A stretch of 64,000 nt of DNA. It comes from Palsa-744 sp963734815 (GTDB lineage Bacteria > Actinomycetota > Thermoleophilia > Solirubrobacterales > Solirubrobacteraceae). Below are positions 52,948 to 62,632 of the stretch, piece by piece (within the stretch, counting starts at the first letter, position 1; every line of letters starts with the position of its first letter). The translations under genes were made by a program, and so were the position numbers. The notes under the pieces are model-generated. The model was given only the letters and a program-made list of their open reading frames with translations, ran no database searches and was not told where the DNA came from. The DNA lies in assembly GCA_963734815.1 (NCBI GenBank), contig CAVTIH010000002.1:248001-312000 (forward strand), given 5' to 3'.

Positions 52948-54500
52948 GCCGCCGCCCCAGTGGTGTGCGCACGATGCGCACGCAGCGCTTCGCGGGCAAC
53001 CGTCACGTCGTCGAACGGGATCTTGTAGCCGCCCTCAAATTCCTGGCCCTGCTCGTGGCCCTTGCCCGCGATCACCACCACGTCGCCCGGGCGCGCGGTC
53101 TCGATCGCGCGGTCGATCGCTTCGCGGCGGTCGGTGAGCGCCACCACCGGCGACGCGCCGATCTGACGAGCGCGGGCGGCACCCTCGAGGATCTCGGCGA
53201 TGATCGCCTCGGGCTCCTCCGAGCGGGGGTTGTCCGAGGTGACGACCGCCACGTCGGCGAGGCGTGCCCCGATCTCGCCCATCAGCGCCCGCTTGCCTCG
53301 GTCACGGTCGCCACCGGCGCCAAACACGCAGAGCACTCGTCCCTGCGCCAGCTCGCGCGCCGCAAGCAGCACGTTCTCCAGCGAGTCCGGGGTGTGGGCG
53401 TAGTCCACCAGCACCGCATACTCCTGACCCTCCTCGACCCGCTCCATTCGGCCCGGTACCCGCACCCCGCGCTCCAGCGCACCCACCAGCGTGTCGAGGT
53501 CGCTGGCCGAAACGGGGACGCCGGCCGAAGGCCGGTGTCTACCGGCTTCGGTCAGCGCGTGCACCGCCGCCAGCGCGCCCAGCACGTTGGCGACGTTGAA
53601 GCGCCCCGGCAGTGGCAGCGAGAGTGTGCGCTCGCCCACTGGGGTCTGCAGCCGCAGGCGGCAGCCGTCGTGGGCGACCCGCACGTCGCGGGCGCGGTAG
53701 TCGGCCTCGCGCTCGATCGCAAACGTCACCGCGTCGGGCAGCTCCGCCGCCAGCCGCCGCCCATAGGGGTCGTCGAGGTTGACCACGCTCACGCGTGGCG
53801 CGATGGCGCCAGGTGCGGCGGCCCAGCCGTCACCTGGCACAAACAGCCTGCGCTTGGCTTGGTAGTACTCCTCCATCGTGCCGTGGAAGTCGAGGTGGTC
53901 TTGCGTGAGGTTGGTGAAGATCGCCGCCGCGAAGCGCACCCCGTCGGTGCGGCCCAACGCCAGCGCGTGCGATGACACCTCCATCGCGCACGCGTGCTCG
54001 CCTCCCTCCAGCATCGCCCGGAAGTCCGCCTGCAGGTCGATCGCCTCCGGGGTGGTGCGTGCCGCTGGACGCTCCTGCCCGCCCACCATCGAGATCACCG
54101 TTCCAAGGAGCCCGCACCGTCTGCCGCTCGCTTCCAGCAGCACACGCGCCAGGAACGCGGTGGTGGTCTTGCCGTTGGTGCCCGTCACCCCCACCACCTG
54201 CAGCTCCGTGGTGGGATCCCCGTAGAAGCGCGCCGCCACCGGCCCCATCGCCGCCCGCGCCGAGCGCACCACCACCTCCGCCACCCCCAACCCGAGCGGC
54301 CGCTCCACCACCAGCGCCACCGCGCCCGCCGCCACGGCCTGCGCGGCATGGTCGTGACCATCGCTGTGCTCGCCCTTCACGCAGAAGAACAACGCGCCCG
54401 GCCGCACCCTACGGCTGTCGTAGGCGAGGCTCGCCACCTCCACCGCCGCCGTGGCGTCGCCCGCGCCCAGCTCGGTGGGGATCAGCTCCGCCAGCCTCAT
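52944..54500 (-). CDS. murE: UDP-MurNAc-tripeptide synthetase MurE
   Basis: MurE adds the third stem residue. The ATG at 54500 overlaps the monooxygenase stop and gives 518 residues. It has SRRVRPGALFFCVKGEHSDG, the P-loop VTGTNGKTTTAFL, EVSSHALALGR, and SDNPRSEEP, the DNPR motif of meso-diaminopimelate-adding enzymes. An insertion (LTEAGRHRPSAGVPVSAS) encoded by the 49-bp repeat at 53505-53553 precedes the PGRMERVEEG segment. Translation is probably coupled to the upstream flavoprotein. Confidence 0.95.
   Translation of the reverse strand: MRLAELIPTELGAGDATAAVEVASLAYDSRRVRPGALFFCVKGEHSDGHDHAAQAVAAGAVALVVERPLGLGVAEVVVRSARAAMGPVAARFYGDPTTELQVVGVTGTNGKTTTAFLARVLLEASGRRCGLLGTVISMVGGQERPAARTTPEAIDLQADFRAMLEGGEHACAMEVSSHALALGRTDGVRFAAAIFTNLTQDHLDFHGTMEEYYQAKRRLFVPGDGWAAAPGAIAPRVSVVNLDDPYGRRLAAELPDAVTFAIEREADYRARDVRVAHDGCRLRLQTPVGERTLSLPLPGRFNVANVLGALAAVHALTEAGRHRPSAGVPVSASDLDTLVGALERGVRVPGRMERVEEGQEYAVLVDYAHTPDSLENVLLAARELAQGRVLCVFGAGGDRDRGKRALMGEIGARLADVAVVTSDNPRSEEPEAIIAEILEGAARARQIGASPVVALTDRREAIDRAIETARPGDVVVIAGKGHEQGQEFEGGYKIPFDDVTVAREALRAHRAHTTGAAA
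53505..53553 (-). repeat. 49-bp interspersed repeat, copy 3 (inside murE)
   Basis: Its reverse complement begins GACCGAAGCCGGTAGACACC and ends CCCCGTTTCGGCC, matching the aroF-leader copy at most of 49 positions. It is in opposite orientation to the murF copy and stays in frame with murE. Confidence 0.88.
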
Positions 54501-55999
54501 CGACCGACGGCGACCGGCTCCGCTGCTTGCGCCGGCGATCTGGCGGCGGAAAACTCGAGCACCCCGTCCTCGAGCGCACCCCGCTTGAGACTGAGGATGT
54601 CGAGCAAGTAGTTCTGGTAGAGGCGCCACGGCGCACTCGAGCCCTGCTTCGGGAACTGGTCGATCGCGCGCAGGACGTACCCGGAGGAGAAATCGTTGAA
54701 CGGAAGCGCTGCCACGGCGGGGTCGCGGTGGGGCGTGCACACCTGGTGCCCGTGCGCCGCCATCTGGTTGAGCAGCCGGCACGCGTATTCGCAGGTGAGG
54801 TCGGACTTCAGCGTCCATGAGGCGTTTGTGTACCCCAACGTGAGCACGAGGTTGGGTACGTCGCTGAGCATCATGCCCTTGTAGCTCATCGTCTCCCCCA
54901 GCTCCACCTCGCGGCCATCGACGGCGATCTCCATGCCCCCCAAGGCCACCAGGTTCAGCCCGGTGGCGGTGACGATCAGGTCAGCCTGCAGCTCTTCGCC
55001 GGAGGCGAGCCGGATGCCCTGCTCGGTGAACGTCTCGATACGATCGGTCACCACCTCCGCGCGGCCGGTGCGAATCGCCTCGAACAGGTCACCGTCCGGC
55101 ACCAAACACAGGCGCTGGTCCCATGGGTCATAGCGGGGTTTGAAGTGGGTGTCGATGTCATAGCCGGACGGCAGCTGCTCTTCGAGCGCTTTGCGCAGCA
55201 GCGCCTTCATCGCTCCCGGCCGCCGCCGTGCGAGCTGAAAGCTCGCCATCGTGCGCAGCACGTTCTTCCAGCGCGCGATCGCGTACGCCGCCTTCGCCGG
55301 CAGCTTGCGGCGCAGGAGGTTTGCGATCCGATCTTCCGCCGGCAGCGACACCACATAGCTGGGCGAGCGCTGCAGCATCGTGACGTGCGCTGCGCTGCCG
55401 GCCATCGCCGGGACGAGCGTGATCGCGGTTGCGCCGCTGCCGATCACCACCACGCGCTTGCCGGCGTAGTCGATCTCATCACTCCAGTGCTGCGGGTGCA
55501 CGATCCGCCCGGCGAAACGCTCGGCGCCGGGAAACTCGGGCGTGTAACCCTCGTCGTAGCGGTAGTAGCCACTGCACATCAGCAGGAAGCCGCAGGTGAG
55601 GCGGACGGTCTCCCCGGTGTCTCCGTGCTCGGCCTGCACCGTCCAGCGTGCGTCCTGCGAGCTCCATTCGGAGCGCACCACGCGGTGGCCGAAGCGGATC
55701 CGCTCGTCGATTCGGTGCTCGCCCGCCGTCTGCTCGATGTAGCTGAGGATCGACCCGCCGTCGGCGATCGCCTTGGCGTCCTCCCACGGCTTGAAGGAGT
55801 AGCCCAGCGTGTACATGTCCGAGTCCGAGCGGATGCCCGGATACCTGAACAGGTCCCAGGTCCCCCCGATCCTGTCACGGCCCTCGAGGATCGCGTAGCT
55901 GCGCCCTGGACAGTTCCTCTGCAGGTGCACGCCGGCGCCGATCCCGGACAGACCGGCGCCGACGATCAGCACGTCAAAGTGTTCGAGCGGCGTGTCCAT
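54497..55999 (-). CDS. EthA-like flavin monooxygenase (Baeyer-Villiger type)
   Basis: This 500-residue flavoprotein resembles mycobacterial EthA. It has the N-terminal FAD motif IVGAGLSGIGAGVHL, GGTWDLFRYPG, the fingerprint region FAGRIVHPQHWSD (Ser where Pro or Asp is usual), and the NADPH motif VVIGSGATAITLVP. Family members insert oxygen next to ketones or oxidise sulfur or nitrogen groups; the substrate here is unknown. It is inserted in the cell-wall cluster, divergent from apt, and its TGA overlaps the murE ATG. Confidence 0.88.
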   Translation of the reverse strand: MDTPLEHFDVLIVGAGLSGIGAGVHLQRNCPGRSYAILEGRDRIGGTWDLFRYPGIRSDSDMYTLGYSFKPWEDAKAIADGGSILSYIEQTAGEHRIDERIRFGHRVVRSEWSSQDARWTVQAEHGDTGETVRLTCGFLLMCSGYYRYDEGYTPEFPGAERFAGRIVHPQHWSDEIDYAGKRVVVIGSGATAITLVPAMAGSAAHVTMLQRSPSYVVSLPAEDRIANLLRRKLPAKAAYAIARWKNVLRTMASFQLARRRPGAMKALLRKALEEQLPSGYDIDTHFKPRYDPWDQRLCLVPDGDLFEAIRTGRAEVVTDRIETFTEQGIRLASGEELQADLIVTATGLNLVALGGMEIAVDGREVELGETMSYKGMMLSDVPNLVLTLGYTNASWTLKSDLTCEYACRLLNQMAAHGHQVCTPHRDPAVAALPFNDFSSGYVLRAIDQFPKQGSSAPWRLYQNYLLDILSLKRGALEDGVLEFSAARSPAQAAEPVAVGR

Positions 56000-56064
56000 C
56001 GGCTGCTGAGGAGTCTAACCGTCCGCCTCGTGGGCCCACCAAATGAGACAAGGTCTGGTTCTCA

Positions 56065-56643
56065 TTGGGCACGGTCTTTTACGATGAGCATGTGCACGGC
56101 CCGGACGTGGCAACCAATACCTCCGAGCAGCTGCGTGCGCTGATCCGTGACATACCCGACTTCCCACGGCCGGGGATCGTCTTCAAGGACATCACACCGC
56201 TGCTGGCCAACCCCCAGGCACTCGCGCTGGCGGTAAGTGGCCTGGCCGAGTATGCGCGGCCGCTGCGCGCCGAATGCGTCATCGCCGCCGAGGCTCGCGG
56301 CTTCCTGCTGGGGCCGGCGCTTGCGCTGGAGCTCGGCACGGGGTTCGTGCTGGCGCGCAAGCCGGGCAAGCTGCCGTACGAGACGATCAGCGCCGAATAC
56401 CTGCTCGAGTACGGCACCAACCAGCTCGAGCTGCACACCGACGCGATCGGACGTGGCACGCGCGTGCTCGTCCACGACGACTTGCTCGCGACGGGTGGCA
56501 CCGCGGCGGCGCTGTGCGAGCTGGTGGAGCAGCTCGGCGGAGAGGTCGTCGGGTGCAGCTTCCTGGTCGAGCTGGCGTTCCTACGGGGCCGCGAGCGGCT
56601 CGTGCCGCACGGGGTCCACGCGCTGTTGACCTACGAGGCGTGA
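56065..56643 (+). CDS. apt: Adenine phosphoribosyltransferase
   Basis: Apt salvages adenine to AMP. The core shows IRDIPDFPRPGIVFKDITPLL, EARGFLLGPALA, RKPGKLPYETISAEY and the PRPP loop VLVHDDLLATGGTA. The TTG at 56065 gives 192 residues; GTGs at 56092 and 56107 are equally possible and closer to the usual length. It is the only plus-strand gene within the mra/dcw cluster, lying between ftsI and the monooxygenase. Confidence 0.93.
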   Translation: MGTVFYDEHVHGPDVATNTSEQLRALIRDIPDFPRPGIVFKDITPLLANPQALALAVSGLAEYARPLRAECVIAAEARGFLLGPALALELGTGFVLARKPGKLPYETISAEYLLEYGTNQLELHTDAIGRGTRVLVHDDLLATGGTAAALCELVEQLGGEVVGCSFLVELAFLRGRERLVPHGVHALLTYEA

Positions 56644-56676
56644 GGCGAGCACGTCGGCGGGCTGGTGGTTTGTTAT

Positions 56677-56715
56677 AAAAAAGGGGCTGGGGTTGTTATA
56701 AAAAAATCAGAGCCC
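56677..56715 (-). terminator. Probable intrinsic terminator after ftsI
   Basis: On the minus strand GGGCT (56715-56711) can pair with AGCCC (56688-56684), followed directly by CTTTTTT (U-tract at 56682-56677). The region also holds a direct repeat of GTTATAAAAAA (56672 and 56695), very AT-rich for this genome, between the convergent apt and ftsI genes. Confidence 0.6.
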
Positions 56716-56734
56716 GATAGCAATTGCGCACGGC

Positions 56735-58423
<1,689 letters not shown>

Positions 58424-58430
58424 CGGCGCT

Positions 58431-59321
58431 TTATCCCCCCGGGGCGGCCTGTGTTCCGCCACCGGCGCCGGTCGGGGCACTCGCCGCTTCGGTGGAGCCA
58501 CCGGTCGCACTCGGCGCAGCTTCCGTCGCCGCCGGGGTGGGCAATTGCGAAGCCGTCGTTTCGGGCGCGGTGGACGGTGCAGACGTAGCTTCGGCGCCGG
58601 TGGTGGTCGTCGTCGAGCTCGTTGCCGCGCCGCTGGCGGTGCTCGAGCTTTGTTCGCTGCCCGCGGAGCTCGAGCTCGCTTCGGTTCCGGCGGAGCCCGT
58701 GCTCGCTTCCGCACTCGCGGAGCTACCCACCGGGGTCGAGGGGGTCGTCTGTGTCGGGATCGGCTTCGCCAGCGCCGCGGCCGCCAGCCGCGCGTCGAGC
58801 GGGCCGCGCAGCGCGTCGAAGTGCAGCGCCGCCGGCGAGGCGGGCACCATCCCCTTGGCGAGCGCCGCCCGTTCGATGCGTTCTCCCGAGGAGAGTGCCG
58901 AGTCTTCGGCGGACAGCACCGAGTTCTCCTGCTGCAGCAGCTGCGTGTGCTCGACCGCACGACCGATCCCCACGCCCAGCTTCACCACCCACAGCTGCAT
59001 CGCGACGATTCCGATCAGCGCGAACGCGATTACGGCAATCCACGCACGTCCTCCGATCAACCGATCGAGGAGACGATCGGGCACACGCCGACCGACGCCG
59101 GCGGGGACAGGGACAGGGAGATGTAGTCCTCCCCACCGCACACCCAACGATCCGGAGCCCACCCCCTCCACTCGCATCCGTCCACCGCTGGCCGGGCCCG
59201 CGGGACCCGAGATCCGACGCGGTCGCGGCGCCGGGCGCGCGGATTGGCGGGGACGGCCGGGTCGCAGGGGACGGCGCGGACGGACAGCGGGGGCGGCAGC
59301 CGTGGCAGAGGGAGGGGTCAT
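58431..59321 (-). CDS. ftsL: FtsL-like divisome protein with long Ser/Thr-rich tail
   Basis: Position between rsmH and ftsI and topology identify this as FtsL. The ATG at 59321 overlaps the rsmH stop by 4 bases and gives 296 residues: a Pro/Arg-rich cytoplasmic part (about 90 residues), one membrane helix (WIAVIAFALIGIVAMQLWVV) and a leucine-zipper-like coiled coil (HTQLLQQENSVLSAEDSALS). The last 110 residues or so are Ala/Ser/Thr-rich, much longer than in typical FtsL. Sequence similarity to FtsL is weak, as usual for the family. Confidence 0.8.
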   Translation of the reverse strand: MTPPSATAAAPAVRPRRPLRPGRPRQSARPAPRPRRISGPAGPASGGRMRVEGVGSGSLGVRWGGLHLPVPVPAGVGRRVPDRLLDRLIGGRAWIAVIAFALIGIVAMQLWVVKLGVGIGRAVEHTQLLQQENSVLSAEDSALSSGERIERAALAKGMVPASPAALHFDALRGPLDARLAAAALAKPIPTQTTPSTPVGSSASAEASTGSAGTEASSSSAGSEQSSSTASGAATSSTTTTTGAEATSAPSTAPETTASQLPTPAATEAAPSATGGSTEAASAPTGAGGGTQAAPGG

Positions 59322-60301
59322 GTCGCGCCCCCTGCATCCTGCGCCAGCTTGCGCGCCGCTCGCAGCCGCGCCGAGGAGGCACGTGGGTTGTGTGCGAGCT
59401 CGCCCGCGGAGGCGGAGATCGCGCGGCGTGTGAGCAGCGCCGCCTGCGGTGTGCGTCCGCAGGCACAGATGGGCAGGTCGGGCGGGCAGATGCAACCCTG
59501 GGCGCGGGCGACCATGAAGCGCTTCACGCGCCGGTCCTCCAGCGAGTGGAAGGAGATGCCCGCCAGCACGCCGCCCTCGCGCAGCAGCTCCCACGCCAGC
59601 GGCAGCCCGCGGTCGAGCTGCTCCAGCTCGTCGTTGACCGCGATCCGCAGTGCCTGGAACACGCGCTTGGCGGGGTGGCCCCCGGCGAAGCGCGCGGGGA
59701 CGGGGATCGCCGAGGTGACGATCTCCACCAGCTCCTGTGTGGTGCGAATCGAATCGGCCCCCTCCCGTTCGCGGCGGCGCACGATCGCGCGGGCGATCGC
59801 GCCCGCGTGGCGCTCCTCGCCGAGCTCGCGCAGCATCCCCGCCAGCCGGCGCTGATCCCAGGTGGCGAGGATCTCGCGGGCGTCCAGCTCCTGCTCGGGG
59901 TCCATGCGCATGTCGAGGGGGGCGTCGTAGGAGTAGGAGAAGCCGCGCTCGCGCGTGTCCACCTGCATCGAGGACATGCCGAGGTCGAAGTACACGCTGT
60001 CCGCGCGCAGCCCCTCCTGCGCGAGCAGCTCCAGCGCCTCGGCGTAGTCGCCGCGAATGAAGCGCACCGTGCACGGCAGCTCCTCGGCGAGCTCGGCGAA
60101 GCGCTCCTCCGCGACTGGGTCGCGGTCGATCCCCACCAGCGTCCCGCCCGCGCCCAAACGCTGGGCGACCAGGCGCGCGTGGCCGCCGCCGCCGAAGGTG
60201 CAGTCGATCGCGACCTGCCCGGGCTGGGGATCCAACACGTCGATCAGCTCACCCGCAAGCACGGGGATGTGGACGGTCATATCAAGCAGGATGGTCGACA
60301 C
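59318..60301 (-). CDS. rsmH: 16S rRNA (cytosine-1402-N4)-methyltransferase RsmH
   Basis: RsmH (MraW) methylates C1402 in the ribosomal P site. The GTG at 60301 with GGAG 10 bases upstream gives 327 residues and overlaps mraZ by 20 bases; an ATG at 60280 is an alternative. The sequence has VHIPVLAGELIDVL, the SAM-binding DCTFGGGGHARL, YFDLGMSSMQVD and GISFHSLEDRRVKRF. The order mraZ-rsmH-ftsL-ftsI is standard. Confidence 0.95.
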   Translation of the reverse strand: MSTILLDMTVHIPVLAGELIDVLDPQPGQVAIDCTFGGGGHARLVAQRLGAGGTLVGIDRDPVAEERFAELAEELPCTVRFIRGDYAEALELLAQEGLRADSVYFDLGMSSMQVDTRERGFSYSYDAPLDMRMDPEQELDAREILATWDQRRLAGMLRELGEERHAGAIARAIVRRREREGADSIRTTQELVEIVTSAIPVPARFAGGHPAKRVFQALRIAVNDELEQLDRGLPLAWELLREGGVLAGISFHSLEDRRVKRFMVARAQGCICPPDLPICACGRTPQAALLTRRAISASAGELAHNPRASSARLRAARKLAQDAGGAT

Positions 60302-60722
60302 GTGCCGTAATCTCCGCGACGCCGCCCAGCAGCGTCGGTCGGTGCTCGTTCCAGCGGTCGCGGTCCCACAGCTCCAGCCGATCGCCGGCGCCGACGACCA
60401 CGACCTCCTTGCTCAGCGCCGCGTGCTCGGCGAGGAAGCCGGGGAGCATGATCCGCCCGGCGGAGTCGAGCTCGGCGTCCTGGGAGCTGCCGTAGAAGAA
60501 GCGCTCCAGCTCGCTCAGGCGGGGCGAAAGCGGCGGCAGCTCGGCGAGCGCGCGCTCGGTGTAGCGCTCGTACTCCCGCGGGCGCCACACCCCCACGCAC
60601 GGTTCGAGGTCCACGGGCATCGCCATCACCACTCCCTCCGCCAGCGTCGCGCGGTAACGCGCCGGCACGGTGAGTCGGTTCTTGGCGTCGAGCGTGTGGT
60701 CGTAGGTGCCACGGAAAGCCAC
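60282..60722 (-). CDS. mraZ: Transcriptional regulator MraZ
   Basis: MraZ is an AbrB-fold regulator that represses the mra/dcw cluster from TGGG-containing boxes. The GTG at 60722 (VAFRGTYDHTLDAKNRL), preceded by AGGAG, gives 146 residues. Two repeats with the conserved DxxxR pattern are present: DAKNRLTVPARYR and DSAGRIMLPGFLAEH. The in-frame extension to 60863 runs through the leader hairpin and is rejected. Confidence 0.95.
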   Translation of the reverse strand: MAFRGTYDHTLDAKNRLTVPARYRATLAEGVVMAMPVDLEPCVGVWRPREYERYTERALAELPPLSPRLSELERFFYGSSQDAELDSAGRIMLPGFLAEHAALSKEVVVVGAGDRLELWDRDRWNEHRPTLLGGVAEITARVDHPA

Positions 60723-60746
60723 TGTGGGGCTCCTATTGGATCGTTG

Positions 60747-60789
60747 GAGCCGAGGTGGAGAGGTGGGAGGAGCCTCTCCACCTCGGCTC
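60747..60789 (-). promoter_or_regulatory. 17-bp perfect hairpin in the mraZ leader
   Basis: The arms GAGCCGAGGTGGAGAGG and CCTCTCCACCTCGGCTC pair perfectly around a 9-base loop, CTCCTCCCA on the mRNA strand. The loop is complementary to the AGGAG ribosome-binding site of mraZ located a few bases downstream of the hairpin. No U-tract follows, so it is not an intrinsic terminator. Confidence 0.75.
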
Positions 60790-60804
60790 GTTCCCGGCAC
60801 GGTA

Positions 60805-60851
60805 CCCCACTTTCCCCCACAACGCAACCCTAGTTGCACATTTTCCCCCAC
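60805..60851 (-). promoter_or_regulatory. MraZ-type operator boxes
   Basis: On the minus strand GTGGGG occurs at 60851, 60820 and 60810, the last two exactly 10 bases apart and the first 31 bases upstream, and two are followed by GAAA. Helically phased TGGG boxes are how MraZ recognises its own promoter in other bacteria. They lie just downstream of the predicted -10 box. Confidence 0.7.
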
Positions 60852-60852
60852 T

Positions 60853-60882
60853 TTACTATCCAAGCACCCTTCATGGGGTCAA
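60853..60882 (-). promoter_or_regulatory. Probable promoter for the mraZ-led cluster
   Basis: On the minus strand TTGACC (60882-60877) is followed after 18 bases by TAGTAA (60858-60853), adjoining the first MraZ box. The -35 box matches well, the -10 box poorly. Confidence 0.5.
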
Positions 60883-60907
60883 AAATGCCTGCATATTCCC
60901 CATTTTC

Positions 60908-62456
60908 AGTAGCCGTTCAGTTGTCTTGGTTTCCATAACGAGGAGCGTGGCGGGGGGCGGCGAACTTTTGGGGTGTGGAGCGGGCGGAGGCTGAGGCGGT
61001 TTATGACTCCGGTCGTGATGCGTGCGTGGAGTTTTTGATGGGGCTGGTGGCGGCGCAGGGGCGGTTGGAGGAGCGCGTGCGGGTGCTCGAGGCCAAGGGC
61101 GCCGCGAGCTCGCGCAATAGCTCGGTCGCGCCGTCCGCGGACACATCGATCTCGCGTCAGGAGCGTCGTGCGCTGGCTAGAGCGAAGACGAAGGAGCTGC
61201 TCAAGAAGGATGGGGAGCGACGTAAGGCGGGCGGTCAGCCCGGTCATCGTGGCTCGGGGCGCGGATTGTTGGGTGAGGATCAGATGAGCGAGATCGTCGA
61301 TCACTATCCGAGCGACTGCTCGGGCTGTGGGCGCGAGTTCACCGATGTGGAGAAGGTCCCGCGGTGGGGTGCCGGGCGCCATCAAGTCGCCGAGCTGCCC
61401 CCGGTCACCGTCGAGTACGTCGAGCATCGCACGCAGGTGCTGCGCTGCCCGGGGTGCAAGACGCGGACCCGTGGCACCCTGGGCGTCCTCGGGGAGTCCG
61501 CGTTCGGGCCGAACCTTCAGGCGGCGCTGGTAGCGCTGACCGTACGTAACCGGGTCTCCCGCCGCGATCTGAGCGAGCTCGCGGGCGAGCTCTTCGGGGT
61601 CAGGGTCTCCGTCGGCGCGATCGATGAGATCTGCCAGCGCGCCTGCGCACTATTGACCGGCCCTCATGAGCGGCTTGTGGCTGGGGTGCTGGGGTCTGGG
61701 GCGATCAACGTCGATGAGACGGGGTGGTACCTGGCCGGGGAGAACCGGTCGATGTGGGCCGCCGCTACCGCGAACGCGGCGATCTTCCGGATCGTGGCCG
61801 ATCGTCATCGTGACCGGCTGATCGAGCTGCTCGGCCCCGACTTCCAGGGGATCGTGACCTCCGATCGCTGGTGGGCGTATGACCACCTGGACCCCGAGCA
61901 ACGACAGGCATGCTGGTCACATCTACAGCGCGACTTTCGCTTCCACAGCGAAGGACTGGCCCTCCAAAAAGAGTTCGGGCAGGCCGGCCTCGAGTTGACC
62001 GACCGAATGTTCAATGCCTGGCACGCATTCGGCGAGCACCAAGACCGTGAGCGTCTGATCCTGGAGATGAAACCCATCCAGGACGAGTTCCTCGCGCTGC
62101 TCCAGCACGCCGGCAAGAAAAGCAAGCGCCACCGTCTGCACCGCCGCTTCGCTAACAACCTCCTAAAGATCTGGCCCGCGCTCTGGACGTTCCTGACCAT
62201 CCCCGCCCTCACACCAACCAACAACGCCGCCGAGCGTGCACTCCGCGGACCAGTCATCCACCGCAAGCTCAGCCACGGAAACCAGTCCAACGCCGGCGAA
62301 CGATTCACCGAGCGATCCCTCTCCGCCTCCGTCACCTGCCGACTACAACACCGCAGCCTCCTCGCCTACCTCCGCGACCTCCACGCCGCCCACCAAACCG
62401 GCGGCGCGCTCCCAGCCCTCCTCTGACCCCAAAACCAAGAGGACTGAACGGCTACT
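60908..62456 (+). mobile_element. IS66-family insertion sequence, single-transposase type
   Basis: The element is about 1.55 kb with terminal inverted repeats: left end AGTAGCCGTTCAGTTGTCTT (60908 on) and right end (reverse complement) AGTAGCCGTTCAGTCCTCTT. Flanks carry the direct repeat CATTTTC at 60901-60907 and 62457-62463; counting the next A gives an 8-bp repeat on both sides, the size usual for IS66. One transposase gene fills it, as in the ISBst12-like subgroup. Matching ends and an open frame suggest it is intact and recent. Confidence 0.9.
60975..62426 (+). CDS. IS66-family transposase
   Basis: This 483-residue protein is the TnpC-type transposase. An N-terminal coiled coil (about 20-45) precedes a basic region (RRKAGGQPGHRG) and a zinc-binding region (CSGCGREF and CPGCKTRT). 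The catalytic DDE core includes INVDETGWY and TSDRWWAYDHL, with the final acidic region at PTNNAAERALRGPVIHRKLS. A C-terminal IS66 domain follows. The GTG at 60975 is the start. No TnpA or TnpB gene is present. Confidence 0.92.
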   Translation: MERAEAEAVYDSGRDACVEFLMGLVAAQGRLEERVRVLEAKGAASSRNSSVAPSADTSISRQERRALARAKTKELLKKDGERRKAGGQPGHRGSGRGLLGEDQMSEIVDHYPSDCSGCGREFTDVEKVPRWGAGRHQVAELPPVTVEYVEHRTQVLRCPGCKTRTRGTLGVLGESAFGPNLQAALVALTVRNRVSRRDLSELAGELFGVRVSVGAIDEICQRACALLTGPHERLVAGVLGSGAINVDETGWYLAGENRSMWAAATANAAIFRIVADRHRDRLIELLGPDFQGIVTSDRWWAYDHLDPEQRQACWSHLQRDFRFHSEGLALQKEFGQAGLELTDRMFNAWHAFGEHQDRERLILEMKPIQDEFLALLQHAGKKSKRHRLHRRFANNLLKIWPALWTFLTIPALTPTNNAAERALRGPVIHRKLSHGNQSNAGERFTERSLSASVTCRLQHRSLLAYLRDLHAAHQTGGALPALL

Positions 62457-62632
62457 CATTTTCAAGACATCGCCCAGAGGGCGGTAGGCATGCGCAAATA
62501 CGCAAGCTGGGCTGCACCGTGCAGATTTGCCACGTAAGTTGCATCTGCACACGTGACTTGCGCGAACGCCGCTGCGGCGCATACGATCGTTATGTGCACC
62601 CCGTCCCGACCGCCGAGAAAGGACCCACCGCG

